A DNA stretch of 64,000 nt, taken from the NCBI GenBank assembly GCA_903905585.1, contig CAIVHB010000007.1:37515-101514 (forward strand), read 5' to 3'. The number at the start of each line of letters is the position of its first letter. Positions within the stretch are counted from its first letter, which is position 1. The DNA comes from an uncultured Ferrovum sp. (GTDB lineage: Bacteria > Pseudomonadota > Gammaproteobacteria > Burkholderiales > Ferrovaceae). The translations under genes and the position numbers were made by a program. Below the pieces are notes generated by a model. That model ran no database searches, was not told the origin of the DNA, and saw nothing but the letters and a program-made list of their open reading frames with translations. Positions 1 through 7,460 of the stretch are shown here, piece after piece.

Positions 1-43
1 GGCGGCGGTTTCAGTGCCATCCAATGGTGAAGGGGATCAAGCG

Positions 44-994
44 ATGACTGATACGACTACTCAAGATTCTGATTCTGAAAAGGAGGAGATGGAAAGACGT
101 GCTGCGTCTAACAATCCTTATGATGAAGCCTTTGGGAGTCGTGATTACACCCTTGCAAGTTTTCACACGAGAGAGGGAGATGGTTTCAAAATTGTCTTTC
201 ATTTTCAAGTGAAAAAACACCGCGTGCGGCGTGTGGTTTGGTTGGATTTCAGTCGTCTTGTTACCCGAATGGGGCGGGATGCTGCATGGGCCATGCGCGC
301 ACGTTTAGGGCAGGCGCAAATGCGTTTTTCGGTCAGTGGGCCCGCTCATCCTTGGGGTCGACTGGAGTTGCCGGATGCGTGGTTGGAAATAGGATCTTCA
401 CGCGAGAGTAAAGCCAGGAGTTTTATGCTGGACACGCTTGATGCAGTCAATCAACTGATTGAGTTAGGCGGGATGGATCTTGTGTCTGGCCATCATCAAA
501 GTTTGCCTGTGGGGGATCCTAAGCCTGTTGAGAGTGCAGATTCTTCCTCATCAAAAGGAGGAAAGCGCAGTCGTAAACACACTTCTCAATCTGATGCAGG
601 AAAGATTCAGGCAAAGGGGACTTTGACTGGCAATGAGGAAGCGGGTTTATCCTCAAAGCCTAAAGTTGCTTTACCTGGTGTTGATCCGGCTGATGACCAT
701 CAAGGGTTGCCACCTGGTGTCACCCCTGAATACGTATGCTCGGGGATTTTGGCGGCAACAGGATTTACGGAACGCTCAGACTCTGCGGGGCGTCATTACC
801 GTATTTTTTATGCGGATGTGGATACGGGTTCGGGTAAGTTGAATCGGCAAACCGGAACCGACCTAGAGCGAGCCCTGTATTCAGTGAAAGCCGAGGTTGG
901 GATGCGAGTGCGTCTTCAGCATTTGGGACACGTTCCTGTCAATGGAGGTCGTTATCGCCGTAAAGTGTGGCAAGCAGCCGTTCTGGCTGGATGA
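44..994 (+). CDS. Uncharacterised protein with charged low-complexity linker
   Basis: No family is recognised with certainty. The start ATG at 44 has AAGGGGAT about 7 bases upstream; the frame stays open to the window edge, so an upstream start (GTG 14 or earlier) is possible. About 316 residues. There is a folded N-terminal part (about residues 20-160), a Ser/Lys-rich linker (about 165-220), and a compact basic C-terminal part (about 235-316). The C-terminal part contains YADVDTGSG, a D-L-E-R-A motif and VGMRVRLQHLG; this loosely resembles accessory domains found in plasmid TraC-type primases and relaxases, but the likeness is from memory. A terminator follows directly, so this is the last gene of its transcript. 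No mobile genes are visible nearby. Confidence 0.6.
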   Translation: MTDTTTQDSDSEKEEMERRAASNNPYDEAFGSRDYTLASFHTREGDGFKIVFHFQVKKHRVRRVVWLDFSRLVTRMGRDAAWAMRARLGQAQMRFSVSGPAHPWGRLELPDAWLEIGSSRESKARSFMLDTLDAVNQLIELGGMDLVSGHHQSLPVGDPKPVESADSSSSKGGKRSRKHTSQSDAGKIQAKGTLTGNEEAGLSSKPKVALPGVDPADDHQGLPPGVTPEYVCSGILAATGFTERSDSAGRHYRIFYADVDTGSGKLNRQTGTDLERALYSVKAEVGMRVRLQHLGHVPVNGGRYRRKVWQAAVLAG

Positions 995-1010
995 AAGCAT
1001 TTCATTTTTT

Positions 1011-1044
1011 AAAGGCTACGGTGCATAACCGTAGCCTTTTTTTT
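1011..1044. terminator. Rho-independent terminator, probably bidirectional
   Basis: An inverted repeat of AAAGGCTACGGT and ACCGTAGCCTTT with loop GCATA is followed by a run of T. It is flanked by A/T runs on both sides and lies between two convergent genes, so it probably serves both strands. Confidence 0.85.
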
Positions 1045-2254
1045 AGCCTAAATCGTGTGAATCTAGATCACGTGGACGACGACCAATAGAGATTTCTATG
1101 GTGATCTCACGTTGGTTACGTAAGATCTTTAAACGTATCGATTGACCGGGGTGGGTATTAGCAAATTGCGCTAAGGCATTCGCTGCATTCTGGATGGGGT
1201 TGCCATTTAGACTGAGCAGAATATCGCCCGGGCGCACACCTGCCTTGTCCCCCGGTCCGCTGCGCACCAAACCTGCTACAAATGCACCTGATTTAATACC
1301 AAGCGCTGCGGCTGCATCGGCGGGCACGTCTTGCGGTTCAATGCCGATCCAACCTCTTGCTACGCCTCCGTGAAGAACAATTTGCTCCATGACTTGGCGC
1401 ACAATACTTTCTGGAATGGCAAAACCAATACCTAAGGACCCCCCGTTCTTGGAGTAAATTGCACTATTGATTCCTATCAAGAAGCCGTTCGCATCGACTA
1501 AAGCTCCTCCTGAATTACCAGGGTTAATTGCGGCATCAGTTTGAATGAAGCTTTCTAAAACATTGATCCCTAGGTTGCTGCGCCCCAGCGCACTCACAAT
1601 CCCCATGGTGACGGTTTGCCCTACACCAAAGGGGTTGCCAATCGCCAAAACAAAATCCCCTATTTGTAGGGTATCGGCTTTGCCCCAGGTGATCGGTGTT
1701 AAATTTTTTGCCTCAATTTTGAGCACAGCCAAATCTGTTTCTGGGTCGGTTCCCACTACTTTGGCTGGAACGCGTCGACCGTCATTGAGGGCCACTTCAA
1801 TTTGATCTGCTGAATCAACCACATGATTATTGGTGAGGATCAGGCCTTCTGGTGTGGCAATGACGCCTGAACCTAAGCTGTTTTGAGTCTGCGTTTCAGG
1901 TAGGCCGGGCACCTTGAAAAACCGCCTAAAGACGGGATCATCAAACAAAGGATTGCGTTGCAAACGGAGTTCTTTGGTGGTGTAGATATTGACTACCGAG
2001 GGTTGGGCTTTTTTTGCCGCTGGAGCAAGTGTCCAAGCGCTTCGGCTATTAGGTGGCGCTTCTTGAAGGTTCAGCGGTGCGGCTTCAAGCCTAGGGTGTT
2101 CCAGCCAAATGGCAAAAATCAATAGGGCGCTGGCGCTAAAAAACAGCGCAAACCCGTTGCGCGGGATGAGTCGATGAAAGGAATGCAACACAGAACGCAT
2201 TAAAAATCTCCCGGCGATAATGGGGCGCATGCCCTTAGATGGTTCCATTTTCAA
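1043..2254 (-). CDS. DegS/DegQ-type periplasmic trypsin-like serine protease
   Basis: HtrA-family serine endoprotease of the envelope, acting in quality control or regulated proteolysis. About 403 residues from the first ATG; the ATG at residue 19 is also possible. One hydrophobic segment at about 35-52 looks like a membrane anchor or uncleaved signal. The catalytic triad is visible: His144 in TNNHVVDSAD, Asp174 in DPETDLAVL and Ser248 in NPGNSGGAL. A single PDZ domain spans about 300-395. One PDZ plus an N-terminal anchor matches DegS; DegP and DegQ have two PDZ domains and a cleaved signal. No rseA/rpoE genes lie nearby, so a link to the sigma-E pathway is only a family inference. Confidence 0.9.
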   Translation of the reverse strand: MKMEPSKGMRPIIAGRFLMRSVLHSFHRLIPRNGFALFFSASALLIFAIWLEHPRLEAAPLNLQEAPPNSRSAWTLAPAAKKAQPSVVNIYTTKELRLQRNPLFDDPVFRRFFKVPGLPETQTQNSLGSGVIATPEGLILTNNHVVDSADQIEVALNDGRRVPAKVVGTDPETDLAVLKIEAKNLTPITWGKADTLQIGDFVLAIGNPFGVGQTVTMGIVSALGRSNLGINVLESFIQTDAAINPGNSGGALVDANGFLIGINSAIYSKNGGSLGIGFAIPESIVRQVMEQIVLHGGVARGWIGIEPQDVPADAAAALGIKSGAFVAGLVRSGPGDKAGVRPGDILLSLNGNPIQNAANALAQFANTHPGQSIRLKILRNQREITIEISIGRRPRDLDSHDLG

Positions 2255-2364
2255 ATAGATTGAACGATTGCGGTGCGAGCAGGGTATTCAATTGAGTTGG
2301 CGTTGCATTGAGATATTGGGGCAATCTTCAGGAATTCCAAGGCTTAATTCTATGGTTTTAAATA

Positions 2365-2392
2365 TTGGCATGCTTTCTGCTTTATATAAAAT
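2365..2392 (+). promoter_or_regulatory. Candidate sigma70 promoter for a short transcript
   Basis: The -35 box TTGGCA (2365-2370) and the -10 box TAAAAT (2387-2392) are separated by 16 bases, both close to consensus. The predicted start near 2399 lies 90 bases before a strong terminator and precedes no convincing reading frame. Confidence 0.55.
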
Positions 2393-2398
2393 GTGGGC

Positions 2399-2489
2399 AT
2401 GGCTCTGTGACTATCGTCCGGATCCTTCCTCATTTTCTCCTCCGAGAGCGGCTTAACCCATCGGTACAGTGTACCGATGGGTTTTTTTT
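2399..2489 (+). ncRNA. Candidate small regulatory RNA
   Basis: A transcript of about 90 nucleotides is predicted between the promoter at 2365-2392 and the terminator at 2457-2489. Upstream of the terminator hairpin is a C/U-rich stretch that contains CTTCCT and CTCCTCC (2437-2443). The latter is complementary to Shine-Dalgarno sequences, the layout of many trans-acting small RNAs that block ribosome binding. No known RNA family is recognised. It could instead be an attenuated leader of the downstream CobD-like gene. Confidence 0.45.
2457..2489 (+). terminator. Strong rho-independent terminator
   Basis: A perfect 11-base-pair stem CCCATCGGTAC / GTACCGATGGG with loop AGT is followed by eight T. 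It stands between the minus-strand protease and the plus-strand CobD-like gene, so it ends a short plus-strand transcript rather than either gene. Confidence 0.9.
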
Positions 2490-2540
2490 ATGTGTTAAAT
2501 TCGCGATAAGCATTGTTGCCTATCTCCTGTGGTCTTTAGA

Positions 2541-3467
2541 ATGATTTTCTTGTCTGTCCTATCGGCGCTCATCCTAGAACATTATCTGAGCTGGAATCGT
2601 CGAGATCGCTTATCTGTCGGCTTTGATCGATGGAGCCAGATGTTGCGTGATGTGCTTGATTCTGGTGCAGAGCGGCACGGTATGCTGGCATGGTTCCTAG
2701 CCATCACCCCCCTCTTTTTATTTGGGGTAGCCATCCATGCATTGACGCTTCGTTTTGGTGGTGCGGGTTTAGCCTGGTTAATTGATACGCTTATTCTAGG
2801 GGCCATCGTTGACTTTAAAACGGTGTCTGATCGATTAGGTGAAATTGCTGTTGACCTAGAAGCCGAGAATATTGAAAAGGCTAAAGCGGCGATTGAGGCC
2901 TGGGAGGGTGCCCCGCTGCCGGGAGAATTCGATATTCCTGGGCTAGCATCCAGAGCAATCCAGTTGGCATTGCTTCATGCGCATACGCGGGTTCTGGCTC
3001 CCCTTCTGTGGTATGTTCTTTTGCCCGGTGCATCGGGTCCTTTGTTGTATGTTGGGGCGTTAGCTTTGCGTCAAAGATGGCAATCTCCTCATGCTGACAA
3101 TAGCCAGTTTCCTCGCTTTGCGATCAGTGCCATGCAATTTCTAGATTGGTTGCCTGCGCGCTTAACCGCTTTATCCTATGCAGTAGTGGGAAACTTTGAA
3201 GAGTCTTTTTTTTGCTGGAAAACGCAGGCTAAGTTGCAGTTACACGACGGGAGAAGAATTGTGCTCGCAGCCGGTGCAGGTGCCTTAGGCGTGCATTTTG
3301 AACCTGCTCCCACCCTGCCGTATGGGGTGATCAACGGGGAGCTTGGAACAGGTGATTTCCCCGGAGCCGATCATCTTGAAAACACCGAAGGTTTGTTAGC
3401 GCGTACTCTGGTTTTTGCTGTGGTGTTGTTGGGGCTGCTCACGCTGGCAAGCATAGTAGGCATTTAA
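2541..3467 (+). CDS. CobD/CbiB-family integral membrane protein
   Basis: It belongs to the betaproteobacterial branch of the CobD/CbiB (adenosylcobinamide-phosphate synthase) family. The ATG at 2541 gives MIFLSVLSALILEHYLSWN, the usual family start; a GTG at 2529 is also in frame. About 308 residues. Membrane segments appear near the N-terminus, at about 55-95, about 155-180 and at the C-terminus. No other cobalamin-assembly gene except cobA, more than 50 kb away, is visible. CobA equally serves siroheme synthesis. The canonical role in joining aminopropanol to cobyrate is therefore uncertain; the branch is often found without the rest of the pathway. Confidence 0.8.
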   Translation: MIFLSVLSALILEHYLSWNRRDRLSVGFDRWSQMLRDVLDSGAERHGMLAWFLAITPLFLFGVAIHALTLRFGGAGLAWLIDTLILGAIVDFKTVSDRLGEIAVDLEAENIEKAKAAIEAWEGAPLPGEFDIPGLASRAIQLALLHAHTRVLAPLLWYVLLPGASGPLLYVGALALRQRWQSPHADNSQFPRFAISAMQFLDWLPARLTALSYAVVGNFEESFFCWKTQAKLQLHDGRRIVLAAGAGALGVHFEPAPTLPYGVINGELGTGDFPGADHLENTEGLLARTLVFAVVLLGLLTLASIVGI

Positions 3468-3477
3468 ACCGCAGGTC

Positions 3478-4389
3478 TTATGGTTTTTTTCTTTCCCAGG
3501 GTGCTAGGCGCGCATTTTCATCCAGGATTTCCTTGAGCCATTCAAGACGTTTCGCGCTTTGAGTATGCAGATTCGCTTTTTCTTTAAAGGCACAGCCGGG
3601 TTCCAACTGATGATTACAGTCATTGAATCGACATGCACCCATCGCATCGGCAAACTCTGGAAATGCCGCTTCAATTTGTTGTTTATCTAGATGCTGAAGA
3701 CCAAATACTTGCATTCCGGGCGAATCGGTAATGGATCCGCCACTGAAAAACGCATAGCGGCGAGAAGCGGTGGTGGTGTGGGTTCCGGTATCGCTGGATG
3801 AAGAAAGAGCGCCTACACGGGAGTGCGCTTCGGGCAGTAATGCATTGACCAGAGTAGATTTCCCCATCCCTGATTCGCCCACAAAAATACTGTCTTCACC
3901 GGTAAGACGTGTTGTGAGTTCTGCAACACTGTGCTTTGCGCTGAGTGTCATCACCTCAATTCCCAGATCTCGGTAATAATTCAGTTCTGATGCAATAGCT
4001 TGGGTTTCAGCCAGGTCTTGTTTGTTGCAAACGATGAGCGCTGCAATATTGGCTGCACTGGCTGCAGCCAGGCAGCGCGTAAGCAAATTCTCGCGATATC
4101 GGGGTAGGCCGGAAACAACAATGCCGGCCAAATGAACATTCGCTGCAAATATTTTTTGGCGGTGGGCATCAGAGCGATACAGGACTGTTTCCCTCTGTAG
4201 AACGGATTCGATAACCCCCTCAGCGTTTCCTGAGATATTGAATTGCACCCGATCGCCACACGCAACATCTTGCTGTCGTCCCCGTCTCACGCAGTTCCAA
4301 ACATTGCCGTCAGATGCACGAACCTCATGGCGGCGGCCAAAAGAAGCAATGACTTGACCTTGTTGTGGCTGATTTTTGAAATCAGTCAT
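3478..4389 (-). CDS. rsgA: Small ribosomal subunit biogenesis GTPase RsgA
   Basis: GTPase that checks late maturation of the 30S subunit in the cytoplasm. 303 residues, the usual size. An N-terminal OB-fold (about 10-70) is followed by a circularly permuted GTPase core, seen as G4 NKQD (122-125) before G1 GESGMGKST (171-179) and G3 DSPG (222-225). The C-terminal zinc finger has Cys253, Cys258, His260 and Cys266. It is divergent from orn, its common neighbour in proteobacteria. Confidence 0.96.
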   Translation of the reverse strand: MTDFKNQPQQGQVIASFGRRHEVRASDGNVWNCVRRGRQQDVACGDRVQFNISGNAEGVIESVLQRETVLYRSDAHRQKIFAANVHLAGIVVSGLPRYRENLLTRCLAAASAANIAALIVCNKQDLAETQAIASELNYYRDLGIEVMTLSAKHSVAELTTRLTGEDSIFVGESGMGKSTLVNALLPEAHSRVGALSSSSDTGTHTTTASRRYAFFSGGSITDSPGMQVFGLQHLDKQQIEAAFPEFADAMGACRFNDCNHQLEPGCAFKEKANLHTQSAKRLEWLKEILDENARLAPWERKKP

Positions 4390-4583
4390 GTGCGAAGAGG
4401 GGTGCCCTACAAGGCGGGATAGGAATCACAATTTTCTGACGAATAATATGAAAGAGATTGAGTAGCTCGGCTGCTATGCGCCGTATAATTTGCCAGCTTT
4501 TTGAAGTGAGGACGAATGTATCAGCATTCACTCACCTGCAAGTCGATCAGTATGATCGATCTCCCTTGGATTTTAGGAAAATT

Positions 4584-5156
4584 ATGGCACAAGATAAAAA
4601 CAGGTTGATTTGGATTGATTTAGAAATGACGGGATTGGTGCCTGAGCGCGATCGTATTATAGAAATTGGTATTGTGATTACCGATTCCCAACTAGAGTCT
4701 GTGGCAGAAGGCCCCACTTGGGTGGTGCATCAGTCGGATGAGATATTGGCTGGAATGGATGCTTGGAATCAATCTACGCATGGTAAGTCTGGTTTAACAG
4801 AGCGGGTGCGTGCATCAACCCATCATGAAGCAGAAGTTGAACAGAGCGTGATTGCTTTTTTAGAAGCGTGGGTGCCTAAAGGGGTATCCCCGATGTGCGG
4901 GAACTCGATTTGCCAAGATCGGCGCTTTTTAGCGCGTTATATGCCGACGCTAGAGGATTGGTTTCATTACCGTAATCTTGACGTGAGTACCTTGAAAGAA
5001 CTGACCAAACGCTGGTATCCCGCCATTTACTCTGGCGTAAAAAAAAGTGGAAAACACGAAGCACTTGCTGATGTGTATGAGTCTATTGAGGAATTGCGTT
5101 ACTACCGTCAGGCTTTATTCCCAGCAACACCCCCGACAACGAATACTGCCGCCTAA
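4584..5156 (+). CDS. orn: Oligoribonuclease Orn
   Basis: 3'-to-5' exoribonuclease that degrades the final dinucleotides of RNA decay, including pGpG from c-di-GMP turnover. Start ATG at 4584 is chosen because the protein then begins [18 protein letters not shown] as in the family; the frame is open further upstream but without family similarity. 190 residues. DEDDh catalytic residues are visible: Asp12 and Glu14, Asp112, His158 and Asp163. Its end overlaps the convergent DsbD-like gene by four bases. Confidence 0.95.
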   Translation: MAQDKNRLIWIDLEMTGLVPERDRIIEIGIVITDSQLESVAEGPTWVVHQSDEILAGMDAWNQSTHGKSGLTERVRASTHHEAEVEQSVIAFLEAWVPKGVSPMCGNSICQDRRFLARYMPTLEDWFHYRNLDVSTLKELTKRWYPAIYSGVKKSGKHEALADVYESIEELRYYRQALFPATPPTTNTAA

Positions 5157-5710
5157 GGTTTGGATGCACTGAGCTGAAAGGTTTTGTGAACAGGGGGGTA
5201 GCAGAGCCCGGCCTCTGCACAGCCCTGCCATATCGCTTCAATTTCGATTTGCGAGGGGGGCTGTGAGTTGGGCGGTATAGCGATGATCGGAGCAGCTATG
5301 AATACCTTATCGCGATAAATGGTGTGCATGCCTCCTAGAAAAGGGTCTTCTAGCATTTCACCCAATGGAAGATCTAGTTTTCCCAGATTTGTGATGGTCT
5401 CGGATTGGGTTTGGGGTAGCAGTTTGAGTTGGAAACGATCTTGATAGAGATAGCAGCCTGGCGCAATGGTGAACTCTCCTCGAACGAAGTTGCCGTCATA
5501 GGTCCACTTTACTTTGAAGGCTTGTGCTACAGAGGGAAATCGAGGCGATTTTGAAGTGACGCCCGAACTTGGGGTATCTAATACGCCGCTGATTGCATAG
5601 GGTGAGATCAGGTGGGTGAGTAAGAGCAGGAGAATGGCCCGCTTCCTCGAGAGCAACGTGTTGGATTTAAAGGTATAGGAAATCAATTTTCCTGAAACCA
5701 CACTACCCAT
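5153..5710 (-). CDS. Stand-alone DsbD N-terminal domain-like periplasmic protein
   Basis: 185 residues with a hydrophobic signal segment at about 25-42 and a periplasmic domain matching the alpha domain of DsbD. The region [11 protein letters not shown] and the redox pair in [11 protein letters not shown], with cysteines six apart, match the Cys103/Cys109 pair of the E. coli domain. That domain passes electrons to DsbC, CcmG and other partners. The transmembrane beta and thioredoxin-like gamma domains that follow it in normal DsbD (over 550 residues) are absent here and in the neighbours. It may partner a CcdA/ScsB-type membrane protein encoded elsewhere. Possibly cotranscribed with the upstream queG, 32 bases away. 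Confidence 0.85.
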   Translation of the reverse strand: MGSVVSGKLISYTFKSNTLLSRKRAILLLLLTHLISPYAISGVLDTPSSGVTSKSPRFPSVAQAFKVKWTYDGNFVRGEFTIAPGCYLYQDRFQLKLLPQTQSETITNLGKLDLPLGEMLEDPFLGGMHTIYRDKVFIAAPIIAIPPNSQPPSQIEIEAIWQGCAEAGLCYPPVHKTFQLSASKP

Positions 5711-5742
5711 TTGTCATTCTCCCGATTGTTGCCATACTCCAA

Positions 5743-6837
5743 TCATGATGCCTTCTGAAGGCGCTGAAGCGCCCACTCTACATGTTCAAGCACCATGGGA
5801 TCGGAGTGCTTCATTAAAGCGGATCTTAAAGCCTGGAGGGTGAATTCGTTTTTAGGGCCGTTACCGATGGCCACAGCAATATTCCTGATCCAACGTTGAT
5901 ACCCAATACGTCGAATGGGTGAGCCCGCTAATCGCGCATTGAACTCTGCCTCAGACCAATTAAAGAATTTGAGTAAATGGCCGGAGTCTAAGTTCTCGCG
6001 GTTGGCAAAATCTTCAGGACAGGTCTGCGGCTCAGGGTCTTTGTTCCATGGACAAAACAATTGGCAATCATCACAACCATAGATGCGATTCCCCATCATG
6101 GGTCTGAGGGTCTCTGGTATAGATCCCGGGTGTTCGATGGTGAGATACGCGATACATTTTCGCGCATCCACTTGATAGGGAGCAAAAATAGCACCGGTAG
6201 GGCACGCATCCATGCATGCGCTGCAAGTTCCACAATGCTGCGTGCTGGGTGGATCAGCGGGAAGGGGAATGGTGGTATACATTTCACCTAAAAAAAACCA
6301 CGATCCTTCGGTACGATTTAATAATAGCGTATGTTTCCCTCTCCAACCCAAACCAGATTGTGAGGCGATTTCCACTTCCATTACCGGGGCGCTATCGCAA
6401 AATACGCGCCCTGGAGGCGTTCCAGACAGGATGCTGAGGGTGCGAGCGAGTTTGGCTAAGCGATGGCGCATCACTTTGTGGTAGTCCCGGCCTAGGGCGT
6501 AACGGGAAATATAAGCCCGTTCTTTGTCTTTGAGTATTTGTTTGGCGGGCGCGCCGTTTTCTGCCGAATAAGGTAGGGTGACGCTGATCACCCGCACGGT
6601 ACCGGGAACTAATTGCTGGGGATTGGTGCGTAATTCTACGCTGCGCTCAAACCATTTCATCTCGCCGTGATGCCCAGCTTTCAGCCATTTTTGCAGATCT
6701 AACTTAGCCTTGGACAAGTCCGGCATACTTACCCTCAAACCGGAAAATCCAAGTTTCTTCGCCTCTGCATTTAAGCGCTCACGCACATCCACTAGGTTGA
6801 GTGGGTTTGAAGAGGAAGGAGGAGAAGGAATAGACAT
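5743..6837 (-). CDS. queG: Epoxyqueuosine reductase QueG
   Basis: Cobalamin-dependent iron-sulphur enzyme that makes the last step of queuosine formation in tRNA. 364 residues. Asp148 in the CDSAPVMEVEIA segment matches the proposed catalytic acid. Two 4Fe-4S clusters are indicated by Cys202/205/208/212 in CGTCSACMDACP and Cys255/258/262 in CDDCQLFCP. The C-terminal 60 residues look like HEAT-type helices. It is divergent from tsaE, a frequent arrangement in proteobacteria. Its need for cobalamin is notable beside the lone CobD-like gene. Confidence 0.95.
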   Translation of the reverse strand: MSIPSPPSSSNPLNLVDVRERLNAEAKKLGFSGLRVSMPDLSKAKLDLQKWLKAGHHGEMKWFERSVELRTNPQQLVPGTVRVISVTLPYSAENGAPAKQILKDKERAYISRYALGRDYHKVMRHRLAKLARTLSILSGTPPGRVFCDSAPVMEVEIASQSGLGWRGKHTLLLNRTEGSWFFLGEMYTTIPLPADPPSTQHCGTCSACMDACPTGAIFAPYQVDARKCIAYLTIEHPGSIPETLRPMMGNRIYGCDDCQLFCPWNKDPEPQTCPEDFANRENLDSGHLLKFFNWSEAEFNARLAGSPIRRIGYQRWIRNIAVAIGNGPKNEFTLQALRSALMKHSDPMVLEHVEWALQRLQKAS

Positions 6838-6923
6838 GGCACCCTAAGCATAACAAACCAAGAACACCTTGCTCTTTAAATGAGCACCAAAGGTTTCATT
6901 TAAAAACAATAGGCTTGCGAGGT

Positions 6924-7460
6924 ATGCTTTTGTGTGATTGCATACCCACCGTGTTATCCAAACCTATTATTCCTTCTTCTGCTGTGTGGCGTTACTTGCC
7001 TGACCTCGATGCAACGGAGGCTTTGGGAGGGGTGTTGGCGTCTGTATTGTTCCCGGGAGCGCTGGTTGCTTTAGAAGGGGAGCTGGGAAGCGGTAAAACC
7101 GCCTTGGTTCGCGCTATGCTCAAAAGTTGGGGCTTTCAAGGTCGCGTTAAAAGTCCGAGCTATACGCTTATTGAACAATATGATTTTGCCAATTTTACAG
7201 TATGCCATTTTGATTTTTATCGTTTTAGCGAGGTTCTTGAAGCCGATCAGGCGGGATTTCGTGAGCACTTTAATGCACATTCTATTTGTATCGTTGAATG
7301 GCCTAATCGTGCAGAGCAGTGGCTTCCTGCGGCTGATCTTAAAGTGAATTGGTGGCCTGTTAAGGAAGGGCGTTTAGTGTCTTTGTATTCTCAAAAAAAC
7401 TGGGTATTGCCCAATGATTTGCCGGGTATTCCTCACCATGAGGTAGCGCATGGTGCTTAG
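6924..7460 (+). CDS. tsaE: tRNA threonylcarbamoyladenosine synthesis ATPase TsaE
   Basis: ATPase partner of TsaB/TsaD in making t6A37 of tRNA. Walker A is GELGSGKTALVR, followed by SPSYTLIEQY and HFDFYR, all typical. About 178 residues from ATG 6924; TTG 6915 and GTG 6951 are alternative starts and the true start is uncertain. The first gene of the tsaE-amiC-mutL-miaA cluster; it overlaps amiC by 11 bases, so the two are translationally coupled. Confidence 0.92.
   Translation: MLLCDCIPTVLSKPIIPSSAVWRYLPDLDATEALGGVLASVLFPGALVALEGELGSGKTALVRAMLKSWGFQGRVKSPSYTLIEQYDFANFTVCHFDFYRFSEVLEADQAGFREHFNAHSICIVEWPNRAEQWLPAADLKVNWWPVKEGRLVSLYSQKNWVLPNDLPGIPHHEVAHGA

Noticed and set aside
2268..2456. 62-codon plus-strand frame upstream of the terminator
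   Set aside because: No ribosome site or family likeness; it overlaps the predicted promoter and small RNA.
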